64,000 nucleotides of DNA, from contig NZ_JACJQJ010000004.1 of the NCBI RefSeq assembly GCF_014696615.1, positions 124,001 to 188,000 of the forward strand, given 5' to 3'. Position 1 is the first letter of the stretch, and each line of letters starts with the position of its first letter. The notes under the pieces were generated by a model. That model was not told the origin of the DNA. It did not search any database and was given only the letters and a program-made list of their open reading frames with translations. The position numbers were made by a program, and so were the translations under genes. The DNA comes from Nostoc linckia FACHB-104. Its GTDB lineage: Bacteria; Cyanobacteriota; Cyanobacteriia; Cyanobacteriales; Nostocaceae. Shown here piece by piece: positions 8,411 to 17,134 of the stretch.

Positions 8411-10063
8411 TTGCCTGTGACATCATCTGTATTTGCTGCTGAACGCCTTTTATTCTCCCCCTCTACTCCTAACACCGATGCTATCCCGCTAATTTTTGCT
8501 TTTCCCAATGAGTACACTGTGGGGATCACAAGCTTGGGATATCAGGTGGTTTGGGCAAATTTGGCAATGCGTGATGATGTGCAGGTGAGTCGCCTGTTTA
8601 CTGATATTCACGAACAACTACCAATAAACCCTGAAATTGTCGGATTTTCTATTTCTTGGGAATTAGATTATGTAAATATCTTAAATTTACTGGAATCTTT
8701 AGAAATTCCGATTCGCGCATCTTTGCGTGAGGATCATCATCCGTTGATTTTTGGTGGTGGCCCAGTTCTCACTGCTAACCCGGAACCTTTCGCAGATTTT
8801 TTTGATGTAATTTTGCTAGGAGATGGAGAAAATCTGCTGGGAGATTTTATTGAGGCGTACAAAGAAGTGAGGAATGCTTCTCGCAAAACTCAACTAAAAA
8901 CCTTGGCACAAATCCCAGGAATTTATGTTCCGAGTTTGTATGAGGTGGAATATCATGCCAAAGATGGTGAAATAAAATCAATTAAACCAATTGATGCTGA
9001 AATTCCCGCCATAGTCCAAAAGCAAACTTATCGCGGAAATATTTTATCAGCCTCAACTGTGGTAACAGAAAAGGCAGCATGGGAAAATATTTACATGGTG
9101 GAAGTGGTGCGGAGTTGTCCGGAAATGTGCCGCTTCTGTTTGGCTAGTTATCTGACGTTACCATTTAGAACTGCAAGCCTTGAAGGTTCTTTAATTCCTG
9201 CGATTGAAAGAGGTTTAAAAGTTACCAAGCGGTTAGGTTTATTAGGTGCTTCCGTAACTCAGCATCCAGAGTTTGAGACTTTGCTAGATTATATCAGTCA
9301 GCCCAAGTATGATGATGTGCGTCTTAGCATTGCCTCAGTACGCACCAATACAGTTACTATACAGCTAGCAAAAACTCTGGCACAACGAGACACGCGATCG
9401 CTTACCATTGCTGTAGAAAGTGGTTCGGAAAAATTACGCCGCATCATCAACAAAAAGCTACATAATGACGAAATCATTCAAGCCGCAGTCAATGCCAAAG
9501 CTGGTGGCTTGTCGAGTTTGAAACTCTATGGAATGGTGGGAATTCCTGGCGAAGAACCAGAAGATTTAGAGCAAACTGTATCTATGATGCGTAATGTTAA
9601 AAAAGCAGCACCAGGATTGCGCTTAACATTAGGATGCAGCACCTTTGTACCCAAATCACACACACCATTTCAATGGTTTGGCGTAAATAAACAAGCCGAG
9701 AAGCGGTTGCAGATGTTACAAAAACAGCTAAAACCCCAAGGCATAGAATTTCGCCCAGAAAGCTATAATTGGTCTATTATCCAAGCTTTGCTATCGAGAG
9801 GCGATCGCAGACTCTCTCATTTATTAGAACTTACTCGTAACTTTGGCGATTCTTTAGGCAGTTATAAACGCGCTTTTAAACAACTGAAAGGACAAATCCC
9901 AGACTTAGATTTTTACGTCCACGCCAACTGGTCAACAGAGCAAATTTTACCCTGGAATCACTTGCAAGGGCCGCTACCGCAGTCTACACTACTTAAACAC
10001 TTGGCTGAGGCTACAAACCAGTTTGACTCATCCTCAAAAGAACTTCAGCCATTAAATTCATAA
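8411..10063 (+). CDS. B12-binding-domain radical SAM protein
   Basis: The 550-residue protein has an N-terminal cobalamin-binding-like Rossmann domain (about 30-150, with PLIFGGGPVLTANPEP and DVILLGDGE). The radical SAM core has the 4Fe-4S motif C236-x3-C240-x2-C243 (RSCPEMCRFC). MVGIPGEEPEDLEQT further on is typical of the SAM barrel. The C-terminal part contains the conserved YNWSIIQALLSRGDRRL stretch. It belongs to a protein family widespread in cyanobacteria with no defined substrate. The frame starts with TTG at 8411; a GTG two codons later is an alternative. The small Cys-rich gene follows after 11 bases. Confidence 0.85.
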   Translation: MPVTSSVFAAERLLFSPSTPNTDAIPLIFAFPNEYTVGITSLGYQVVWANLAMRDDVQVSRLFTDIHEQLPINPEIVGFSISWELDYVNILNLLESLEIPIRASLREDHHPLIFGGGPVLTANPEPFADFFDVILLGDGENLLGDFIEAYKEVRNASRKTQLKTLAQIPGIYVPSLYEVEYHAKDGEIKSIKPIDAEIPAIVQKQTYRGNILSASTVVTEKAAWENIYMVEVVRSCPEMCRFCLASYLTLPFRTASLEGSLIPAIERGLKVTKRLGLLGASVTQHPEFETLLDYISQPKYDDVRLSIASVRTNTVTIQLAKTLAQRDTRSLTIAVESGSEKLRRIINKKLHNDEIIQAAVNAKAGGLSSLKLYGMVGIPGEEPEDLEQTVSMMRNVKKAAPGLRLTLGCSTFVPKSHTPFQWFGVNKQAEKRLQMLQKQLKPQGIEFRPESYNWSIIQALLSRGDRRLSHLLELTRNFGDSLGSYKRAFKQLKGQIPDLDFYVHANWSTEQILPWNHLQGPLPQSTLLKHLAEATNQFDSSSKELQPLNS

Positions 10064-10074
10064 CTTATAGATTA

Positions 10075-10263
10075 ATGCAAACAACAGCTGAGTATTACTG
10101 TGCTTATTGCGGGGAACCAAACTTAACATTTATTGATTTGAGTGCTGGGGGACAGCAATCTTATGTAGAAGATTGTCAAGTTTGTTGTAACCCCAACATT
10201 TTGTATATCCGAATTGATGAAGACACTCTAGATATTGAGATTGACACCGAATACGAAGGTTAA
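10075..10263 (+). CDS. CPXCG-motif cysteine-rich small protein
   Basis: The 62-residue protein has two cysteine pairs, CAYC (9-12) and CQVC followed by a further Cys (34-38), arranged as a zinc ribbon, and an acidic C-terminal tail. It matches the small CPXCG-motif family, in which the first pair is C-x2-CG. Here the motif reads CAYCG. Function is unknown; zinc binding is inferred from the cysteines. It lies 11 bases after the radical SAM gene and is probably in the same transcript. Confidence 0.8.
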   Translation: MQTTAEYYCAYCGEPNLTFIDLSAGGQQSYVEDCQVCCNPNILYIRIDEDTLDIEIDTEYEG

Positions 10264-10427
10264 CAATTTGTAATTGCTTGATAGCAACTACAACAAACAT
10301 AACGGTGCGATTATATAAGGTTGGGGTTCCACTAAATTTTGAATTATGAATTACGTAGACGCGTAGCGGCTTCCCAAAGGGTATTACGAATTAGTAATTA
10401 TTTGTTGAATTTTAGGTTTGTGTTTCC

Positions 10428-10874
10428 ATGCTGCAGTTTAAACATTCCTCTGTGATTAATGCACCACCAGAAGTAGTGTGGAGATTTCACGAAAGAACGG
10501 ATATTTTGCAAATGCTAACTCCACCTTGGCAACCAGTTCAAGTAATGCGCCGTGAGGGAGGACTAGAGGTAGGTGCTATCACAGAATTTCGTCTTTTTCT
10601 TGGCCCTGTACCTTTAACTTGGTTAGCGCGTCACACTCAATGCGAAAAGAATCGGCTATTTGTGGATGAACAAATTTCTGGGCCTTTTGAAAGTTGGGTA
10701 CACAGGCATGAATTTGCAGATGAAAATGGTAAGACTAGGTTAACTGATGCCATTTCCTTTTCTATGCCTGGAGGTCAAACATTAGAATTCTTTAGTGGTT
10801 GGTTAGTTCAAACACAACTAGAAGCGATGTTTCGCTATCGTCATTATGTCACAAAAAGAGAGTGCGAAAAGTAA
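10428..10874 (+). CDS. SRPBCC-superfamily (START/Bet v1-like) protein
   Basis: The 148-residue single-domain protein begins FKHSSVINAPPEVVWRFHER, the common 'I-AP-e-VW-f' start of polyketide cyclase/ligand-binding SRPBCC folds. It continues with beta-strands and ends with a long helix (QTQLEAMFRYRHYVTKRE). Close relatives in cyanobacteria are called 'SRPBCC family' or cyclase/dehydrase without known ligand. A near-perfect 26-bp palindrome follows the stop and separates it from the converging menH. Confidence 0.75.
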   Translation: MLQFKHSSVINAPPEVVWRFHERTDILQMLTPPWQPVQVMRREGGLEVGAITEFRLFLGPVPLTWLARHTQCEKNRLFVDEQISGPFESWVHRHEFADENGKTRLTDAISFSMPGGQTLEFFSGWLVQTQLEAMFRYRHYVTKRECEK

Positions 10875-10890
10875 TTTATAAATAAATGAG

Positions 10891-10916
10891 TATGGGCGCA
10901 AAGCTTTGCGCCCATA
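10891..10916. terminator. 26-bp perfect palindrome between converging genes
   Basis: The 26 bases form a perfect palindrome (left half TATGGGCGCAAAG, 10891-10903) between the stops of the SRPBCC gene and menH. AT-rich sequence lies on both sides. It would form a strong hairpin in either transcript and probably acts as a bidirectional terminator. Confidence 0.7.
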
Positions 10917-10971
10917 GAACAATTAATATTTGGGAATATTATTGGAATTAGTATTATCTAGATGATTCAAT

Positions 10972-11781
10972 TCACACTAAAAACATTCGGAGATGCTGGA
11001 CGAATTCGCTAGTATTTTCCAAGTGAACATTATGCCCAGAATTTTCAATAACCTTTAACTGAGCATTTTGACAAATATCAGCCATCTTCTGATTGATATC
11101 GATAAATTTATCATCATATTCACCAACTAGCAAAAGTAGAGGATTTTTACTTTCTTTGAGTTTCTCCCACAAAGAAGGTTGATATCCAGTACCCATAAAA
11201 CGTAGGGATTTATCTAATTCTAGAGGATGATTTTGCAATCGACTTTCGAGCATCAATTCGTATTTTGGATGATGTATAATATCACCAAAAATTGGCTGAC
11301 TATACCAATTTGATAAGAACGTTGCAAAATCACTTGTTTCCAGGCTGCGGATTAATTTTCTCCCTATATGATAATCATGTTGAATGCGAGCTAATCGTTC
11401 TGCTTCTGTGACTAAGCCTGGACAAGCAGATTCCAGGACAACTTTAGAAAAGCGTTCAGGGAAATGTAGGGTCAAATATAAAGCTAATCGCCCACCCATT
11501 GAATAGCCAACTAAAAAGCAGTTTGTAATTTGCAACTCATCTAATAACTTAATTAACGCCTGAGCAGTGTACGGCATTGTATAGCATTCATCAGTACCTA
11601 AAACTTGCGTTTTACCATGCCCTGGCAGGTCAATAGTCAAATAAGAGAATTCATCACCTAGCAATGTGATGGCTTCATCAAATTCATCCATTTTACCCAT
11701 AAAACCGTGTAAAAAAAGAATTACTGGCTTATTTGGGTTGTTAATTAAAGAGTAATTAAATTGATAGTTTATTAAAGGCAT
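10972..11781 (-). CDS. menH: 2-succinyl-6-hydroxy-2,4-cyclohexadiene-1-carboxylate synthase
   Basis: The 269-residue alpha/beta-hydrolase has LFLHGFMG (23-29), the nucleophile elbow GYSMGG with Ser94, the acid in GEYDDKF (Asp223/224) and the catalytic His250 in SGHNVHLEN. LPGHGKT after the first strand and the length match MenH, which removes pyruvate to form SHCHC in menaquinone/phylloquinone synthesis. In cyanobacteria the product feeds photosystem I quinone. Other men genes are not in the window. Start ATG 11781 matches family alignments. Confidence 0.85.
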   Translation of the reverse strand: MPLINYQFNYSLINNPNKPVILFLHGFMGKMDEFDEAITLLGDEFSYLTIDLPGHGKTQVLGTDECYTMPYTAQALIKLLDELQITNCFLVGYSMGGRLALYLTLHFPERFSKVVLESACPGLVTEAERLARIQHDYHIGRKLIRSLETSDFATFLSNWYSQPIFGDIIHHPKYELMLESRLQNHPLELDKSLRFMGTGYQPSLWEKLKESKNPLLLLVGEYDDKFIDINQKMADICQNAQLKVIENSGHNVHLENTSEFVQHLRMFLV

Positions 11782-11851
11782 TTTTTATAGATAGTTAATC
11801 ACCCTAATGAATATAAATTATCAGGGATAATTATTGATAAGTTGCTACTTT

Positions 11852-12253
11852 CTAAGGCAAAAACCGATCTAAAGCCGCCTTAAGTTCTGCAATTTCCGTA
11901 TCAATATTCCCTTCTTGTGCAGCTCTAGCAATACACTCAGTTAAATGTTCATCTAGCACAATTCGTGCTACCCGATCCAATGCACCCCTGACTGCGGCTA
12001 TTTGCAATAAAACATCAGGGCAAGGGCTATTTTGCTGCACCATTGTCTTAATACCACGAATGTGACCCTCTATACGCGAAAGCCGATTCACAATTCGTTT
12101 TAAAGACTCTTCACTATGCACGTGAGGATGTACCGAGTCTCCATGCACAGAATGATGATCCGAATGTTCGTGATCTGTGCTGTGATTGTGTGAGTGTTCT
12201 GTTGGCTGAGATGTACTCAAGGATTCTTCAGGCGATCGGTTTAATCCGTTCAT
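11852..12253 (-). CDS. CsoR/RcnR-family metal-sensing repressor with His-rich N-terminus
   Basis: The 133-residue protein carries the whole CsoR-family four-helix fold from about residue 47 (SEESLKRIVNRLSRIEGHIR). The metal-site residues are Cys78, His103 and Cys107, in LDEHLTEC. Residues 20-46 contain eleven histidines (HSDHHSVHGD region), an extension that could bind or buffer metal. The core resembles the cyanobacterial nickel sensor InrS, but Cu(I) or Co sensing cannot be excluded by sequence. A CsoR-type repressor binds G/C-tract operators, and the G-rich spacer at 12262-12320 lies just upstream of its own start. No efflux gene is adjacent. Confidence 0.85.
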   Translation of the reverse strand: MNGLNRSPEESLSTSQPTEHSHNHSTDHEHSDHHSVHGDSVHPHVHSEESLKRIVNRLSRIEGHIRGIKTMVQQNSPCPDVLLQIAAVRGALDRVARIVLDEHLTECIARAAQEGNIDTEIAELKAALDRFLP

Positions 12254-12711
12254 GGGTTATCAAAGTGCTGGGGGGACTGGGGAGTGGGGATTAGGGGTAA
12301 TGGGGACTGGGGAAAAGGCGATAAATTCCAATTACCAATTACCCGATGACAAACACCAAAATTTAATTGTGGCGTGAAATCCGAACCTTGGTAGGGGAAA
12401 TGTCCATAATAGCTTTTGAGGTAAATATACAATTAATTTGATTACAGGTGTTCACGCTATGCCTTAACTAAATACTGAGGTAAAAAGGACTGGATATTAA
12501 AATGGGAAAAAAAGAAACAAAGGATACAATGGCAAGTTTAGTACTTAGCCCTTAATCCCTAGACCCTACCCTCTAGCCTCCATCTCCTGAGCAGGTGAAA
12601 CATAAAGTAGGATGCAAGCGTCTATACGCAAGTATTCTCATCCATTCTGTAAAAATAAATTTAGATAGAGTTGTCACGACTAAGTAAAAATTACGCTTCT
12701 AGATTTAGGTT
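12254..12711. other. Spacer with G-tract/heptamer repeat, upstream of HtrA gene
   Basis: The first part (about 12268-12325) is made of GGGGACTGGGG-type tracts. It is followed by CCAATTACC and GATGACAAACACC, the composite spacer repeat seen also at 20214, 24943 and 48288. The remainder contains CCCTAGACCCTACCCTCTAG and AT-rich sequence before the HtrA start. No gene is seen. It is the shared upstream region of two divergent genes. Confidence 0.5.
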
Positions 12712-13932
12712 GTGATTATGAGAGTTCCCAAACTAACCCGGTCTATACGCCAACTCAGTTCCCATGTTTTAGCCATATTTCTAGGAGTTGTGCTAACTTT
12801 TACCACCCTGCGGGTGTTACCTTCGGAAGCCGAACCAGCGCCAAAGCCAACAACTGCAAACCCACCTGAATTGGTTACTCAACGTCAATCACCAGCTTCA
12901 GCGGCGATAGGTAGTAGCAGCTTTGTGACAGCCGCAGTCAATCGTGTAGGCCCAGCGGTAGTGCGGATTGATACAGAACGCACAATTACTCGTCGAAACG
13001 ATCCATTCTTTGAAGACCCATTTTTCCGCCAGTTTTTTGGTGATGGTTTCTCACAACAGCCATCTCGAGAACAGTTACGCGGTCTGGGTTCTGGCTTCAT
13101 TCTTGACAAGAGTGGATTAGTTCTCACCAATGCCCACGTAGTTGATAAAGCCGATCGCGTGACAGTGAGACTTAAAGATGGTCGCACCTTTGACGGCAAA
13201 GTTCAAGGCATTGATGAAGTTACAGATTTGGCAGTAGTTAAAATTAATGCTGGGAATGATTTACCAGTTGCGCCTCTGGGTTCTTCTAGTAATGTACAGG
13301 TGGGAGACTGGGCGATCGCAGTTGGTAATCCCTTAGGATTTGATAATACCGTAACTTTGGGAATTGTCAGCACCCTCAAACGTTCCAGCGCTCAAGTCGG
13401 GATTACAGATAAACGTCTGGAGTTTATTCAAACTGACGCAGCAATTAACCCTGGTAACTCTGGCGGGCCATTATTAAATGGTACTGGTGAAGTCATTGGG
13501 ATTAATACCGCCATTCGTGCTGATGCTATGGGGATTGGTTTTGCTATTCCCATTGATAAAGCTAAAGCGATCGCAGAACAACTCCAACGCACAGGTAAAG
13601 TTGCTCACCCCTATTTAGGTGTGCAAATGGTATCTTTAACACCGGAGCTAGCCAAGCAGAATAACACAGATCCTAACTCTCCCATTCAAATACCAGAAGT
13701 TACCGGGGTTTTAGTGATGCGGGTTGTACCCAATTCCCCAGCTGCATCTGCGGGTATCCGACGCGGTGATGTGATTGTGCAAATTGATGGACAAGCAATT
13801 ACCACTGCGGAACAGTTGCAAAATGTTGTCGAAAATAGTCGCCTCGGTCAAGTGTTGCAGGTGAAAGTACAACGAGGGAATCAAACACAACAACTATCAG
13901 TCCGCACTGCTGAATTACAAAATGCTTCGTAA
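12712..13932 (+). CDS. HtrA/Deg-family serine protease
   Basis: The 406-residue protein has an N-terminal membrane anchor or signal (about 15-35, [19 protein letters not shown]), a trypsin-like domain with the catalytic triad His142 (TNAHVV), Asp172 (TDLAVV) and Ser250 (GNSGGP), and one PDZ domain from about residue 295. This equals the cyanobacterial HhoA/HhoB/HtrA group, which degrade damaged proteins in the periplasm or at membranes. The sequence does not tell which paralogue it is. The frame opens with GTG 12712; ATG 12718 is equally possible. It has a good rho-independent terminator downstream. Confidence 0.95.
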   Translation: MIMRVPKLTRSIRQLSSHVLAIFLGVVLTFTTLRVLPSEAEPAPKPTTANPPELVTQRQSPASAAIGSSSFVTAAVNRVGPAVVRIDTERTITRRNDPFFEDPFFRQFFGDGFSQQPSREQLRGLGSGFILDKSGLVLTNAHVVDKADRVTVRLKDGRTFDGKVQGIDEVTDLAVVKINAGNDLPVAPLGSSSNVQVGDWAIAVGNPLGFDNTVTLGIVSTLKRSSAQVGITDKRLEFIQTDAAINPGNSGGPLLNGTGEVIGINTAIRADAMGIGFAIPIDKAKAIAEQLQRTGKVAHPYLGVQMVSLTPELAKQNNTDPNSPIQIPEVTGVLVMRVVPNSPAASAGIRRGDVIVQIDGQAITTAEQLQNVVENSRLGQVLQVKVQRGNQTQQLSVRTAELQNAS

Positions 13933-13957
13933 TCAGCACTAAGACATAAGTCACTTC

Positions 13958-13993
13958 AGGGGCGTACAGCTAACTGTGTGCCCCTAATTTTTT
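13958..13993 (+). terminator. Rho-independent terminator after the HtrA gene
   Basis: AGGGGCGTACAG pairs with CTGTGTGCCCCT (12 bp with two G-U pairs) across a CTAA loop, followed by AATTTTTT. It lies 26 bases after the stop codon. Confidence 0.85.
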
Positions 13994-14189
13994 CACTGTT
14001 CTTGAGTACCTTTGGTAGATGCTGACACAAAGCTTAAGCTGTTGAGCTAAACAAATCTAATTTGCAGATAAATTTTATCAATCTCTTGTGGGGTAGGCAT
14101 CTTGCCCACCCTAATAATGCAATTTAAATACCTATTTAGCCTACCGAAAATTGTTTCGGACATAATAGTGTCAATTTTTGTTACAATCA

Positions 14190-14513
14190 TTATATTTGTT
14201 GCAGTATAAATATAGACTCTAGCCTTCTTGAAACCTGAAAACTGGGATTAATCCTGAGTGGAACAAAATCTATATTAAAACCATCTTTATGGTTATATTT
14301 TTGACCAATATATAGAAGGCTACAAGTTCCTAAATTTATTGATATTGTTGGCGAATTAATGTATGGTTTTACCCTCCATAATTCCTGCTTGGCTTTAAGA
14401 ATCCAAGCTGTATCAGAAGGCAAAGCCCAATAATTAATTAAAGGTAGAACCTCTGGAATTGCATTCCTAGAAGCAAGCTTGGCAATGAGTGGGTGTGGGG
14501 TTATACCCCCCAT
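14190..14513 (-). CDS. Uncertain hypothetical ORF
   Basis: The 107-codon frame starts ATGGGGGG at 14513 and shows no domain I recognise. Composition (PLINYWALPSDTAW, SINLGTCSLLYIG) is plausible for a real or decaying protein, but there is no ribosome-binding site and no partner. It lies alone in the 708-base gap between HtrA and the TPR gene. That gap also holds a GTAGGCATCTTGCCCAC hairpin repeat at about 14092-14112. It may be a gene fragment or a chance frame. Confidence 0.3.
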   Translation of the reverse strand: MGGITPHPLIAKLASRNAIPEVLPLINYWALPSDTAWILKAKQELWRVKPYINSPTISINLGTCSLLYIGQKYNHKDGFNIDFVPLRINPSFQVSRRLESIFILQQI

Positions 14514-14640
14514 TAATTAATCGGCATTATCATTATATTTAGGGAGATTGTAATGTTAAATTTTAAATTTTCCCCAGGGTTTAACTGCTTAGATATACCC
14601 TGAGAAAGAATGTAAACGGTGTTTTGGCCTTGTAGCCACT

Positions 14641-16854
14641 ATGAGCGTGAATGATACTGCACACACAGATAATTTTTCTTGGAATCGGCAAGTATATCAT
14701 CGATTAAAACTTGCCTTAAGCCTGAATTTGCGAAGACAGTTGTTTTTGGCAGTTTGTGATGATTTACACTTAAGAAATCAAGTGGCCGCCCGTTTGCATT
14801 CTACTTTGGCTTATCCCGTTGGACAAGTACTTTATCAACCAGAAGATAGCCTTGAAAGTAGTACGCCAGCTTACCCGCGTTTAGCGACTTTGCGCTTAAA
14901 TTTAAACGATCCAAATCCCATCGCGCAGATAAATCAATGGCTCACTAGTTATCCACCACCAATTATTGGAGCATCAAAAGATACTCCAGGAAGACCTTTA
15001 CCGATACCAGCATTTCAGATTGTTGGTGTCGAGCTACTAACCAAGCAACCAGTAGCAGTACAGCGATTATTTTTACACTACCTCCGCTTAAGCGAGGAGT
15101 ATTTAGCTAACCAAGAGTCTAACAGTTTCCTGGAATCTAGTTTACTGTTGTGGGTACCACGTCCTTGGTTATCTGCTATTCAGCAGTCAGCACCACAGTT
15201 TTGGCGTTGTCGGACTGGCGTGTTTTTGTTTGCCGGCGAACCAACCCCAACATCTCATAATGGTGGCTATCCAGAAAGGTTTGCAGGTTCTAGAAGTTTA
15301 GATTTTGATGATTTTGAACCATCCCTTCTAGAAGAAGCAGTGGCGCAGGTAGAACTTAAAGCTGCAGAAGACACCGAACTAAAATTTGAGGATGATTTTG
15401 ATTTTGAAGCAGAGGTAGCAGTAGAGACAACACCACCGCCTTCAATGCCAATTTCAACATCAGAAATTTTACAAATTGAGGGTAAGCAAGAAGCACCCCT
15501 AACAATATCCAATAATGGGAATAAGCTCCCCCCATTGCCATCGCTGGCTCATATTAGCAAGGACTTGACTGAGCTAGTAATAGAAACAATTAATTCCAAA
15601 ATTATTCAAGATGACGAGGATATTTCTCTAGCGCAGCAAATGCTAGTTGAAATTGAGAAATTACACTCGCAGCAAGCATCTGGGGAAGTACTATCAGCAG
15701 CTTATCATCGCTTAGGTAATTATTATCGCCTTCGCATTGAACAAGGGCAATCCAACCTAGAAAACATCATGGTAGCAATTCTGTCCTATCAAGAAGCAGT
15801 TACCTATCATGATACTTCACCCCAGTTACCAGATATCTTGAATGACTTGGGTACACTCTACTGGATGCTATATCGCACACCACCCAATTCCGAAGAGGGC
15901 CAAACTTATATTGAGCAGGGAATTGAATTTTATAAATTAGCTTTAAAGCTGATATCACCCCAAACCAACCCAGAAACTTACGCCCGCGTGCAAAATAATT
16001 TAGGCACAGCTTATGGTGATTTAGCGCGGTTTGGCAACCCAGCCGAAAGTTGGCAGCAAGCAGTCATAGCGTATAACGAAGCACTACGCTATCGTACAAC
16101 CTCAATGGAGCCATTAAAGTATGCAGCTTGTCAGAATAACTTGGGTACTGCTTACTGGCATTTAGGGCAATACAATCAACCTGTATTCAATTTAAAAAAA
16201 GCGATCGCAGCTTATAATTTGGCTCTGGCTCACTATAGCCCTGAATATGAGCCGCTCAAATATGGCATGATTCAAAACAACATCGGCACAGCCTACTGGA
16301 ATCTTGCCCAATACGAGCAACCAGGACACCATCTGAAGATGGCTATAGATGTTTATACCGACGCTTTAAAATATCGCACCCCGGCGGCTGTTCCTAGTGG
16401 CTGTGCGGCTACACAAAATAATCTGGGAACGGCATATTGGCATTTAGCAAATCTTTCGCAAACAACTAAAGAAGAGCGGCATAAGTATTTAAAATTGTGC
16501 ATTGCTGCTTATGACGAAGCACTGGCTCTGGCTCATTCACTTAATCCTGCTGTTTTAAGTTTTGATGTGCTATCTACTCACAATAACTTAGGATTAGCCC
16601 ATTATCAGATTGCCACAGATCAATATTTCAATGCTGATAAAAAAGTACGTTCTCAACATTTAGAAGCAGCATTAGATAATCATTTGCAAGCCTTAAATGG
16701 ATTAAGTAAACAACCAGAAGCTTATCAAACCACCTTTTCTTATGTCGTCAAAACAGTGCGCGCCTTCCACAGTGAACTAGGAATCCAAGGGCAAAATCAA
16801 GCTTTATCAAAAGTGCCTTCTCATTTGTTACCAGAGATTTTGCCGAAGATTTAG
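14641..16854 (+). CDS. Large TPR protein
   Basis: The 737-residue protein has two parts. Residues 1-220 form a compact region of unknown fold (LRRQLFLAVCDDLHLRNQVA, then a stretch ending in WVPRPWLSA), which looks like a degenerate NTPase or effector-binding domain without a P-loop. An acidic, proline-containing linker follows (225-310, DFDDFEPSLLEEA). Residues 345-690 hold seven or so tetratricopeptide repeats of about 45 residues, several with QNNLGTAYWHL. Such proteins serve as protein-binding scaffolds. No signal peptide is seen, so it is likely cytoplasmic. It is separated from the export cluster by a repeat-rich spacer and probably not co-transcribed with it. Confidence 0.8.
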   Translation: MSVNDTAHTDNFSWNRQVYHRLKLALSLNLRRQLFLAVCDDLHLRNQVAARLHSTLAYPVGQVLYQPEDSLESSTPAYPRLATLRLNLNDPNPIAQINQWLTSYPPPIIGASKDTPGRPLPIPAFQIVGVELLTKQPVAVQRLFLHYLRLSEEYLANQESNSFLESSLLLWVPRPWLSAIQQSAPQFWRCRTGVFLFAGEPTPTSHNGGYPERFAGSRSLDFDDFEPSLLEEAVAQVELKAAEDTELKFEDDFDFEAEVAVETTPPPSMPISTSEILQIEGKQEAPLTISNNGNKLPPLPSLAHISKDLTELVIETINSKIIQDDEDISLAQQMLVEIEKLHSQQASGEVLSAAYHRLGNYYRLRIEQGQSNLENIMVAILSYQEAVTYHDTSPQLPDILNDLGTLYWMLYRTPPNSEEGQTYIEQGIEFYKLALKLISPQTNPETYARVQNNLGTAYGDLARFGNPAESWQQAVIAYNEALRYRTTSMEPLKYAACQNNLGTAYWHLGQYNQPVFNLKKAIAAYNLALAHYSPEYEPLKYGMIQNNIGTAYWNLAQYEQPGHHLKMAIDVYTDALKYRTPAAVPSGCAATQNNLGTAYWHLANLSQTTKEERHKYLKLCIAAYDEALALAHSLNPAVLSFDVLSTHNNLGLAHYQIATDQYFNADKKVRSQHLEAALDNHLQALNGLSKQPEAYQTTFSYVVKTVRAFHSELGIQGQNQALSKVPSHLLPEILPKI

Positions 16855-16975
16855 GGATTGGGGAATTGGTAAGGCAGGGGGCAGGGAGCAGGGAGCAGGG
16901 GGAAATTATTAATTTCAATTACCCATTACCCATTACCAAATGACAAATGACAAATAACAAATGACAAACACCAAA
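16855..16975. repeat. Composite spacer repeat (G-tracts, ATTACCC, CAAATGA)
   Basis: A GGGAGCAGGG tract (16873-16901) is followed by ATTACCC units and four CAAATGA-like heptamers ending about 16970. The order is the same as in spacers at 20214, 24943 and 48288. The following 160 bases hold no gene and probably the promoter of the HlyD gene. Confidence 0.6.
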
Positions 16976-17134
16976 TTGATGACTTTGGTCATAAATGATT
17001 TTTCAATTATTAGTGACTTTAGTCATGCACTAAATTTACTAATTTTGAACGATAATTACTAGCATGAATTTATACGATAAAAGCTTTCAGGTGATACTTG
17101 CAGACTTAAGAAACTAGCTTTTTCCTATTCCAGA

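Noticed and set aside
12250-12432. 60-codon minus-strand frame upstream of the metal sensor
   Set aside because: It is a translation of the G-tract and heptamer repeat (FPQSPLPLIPTPQSP) and has no protein-like features.
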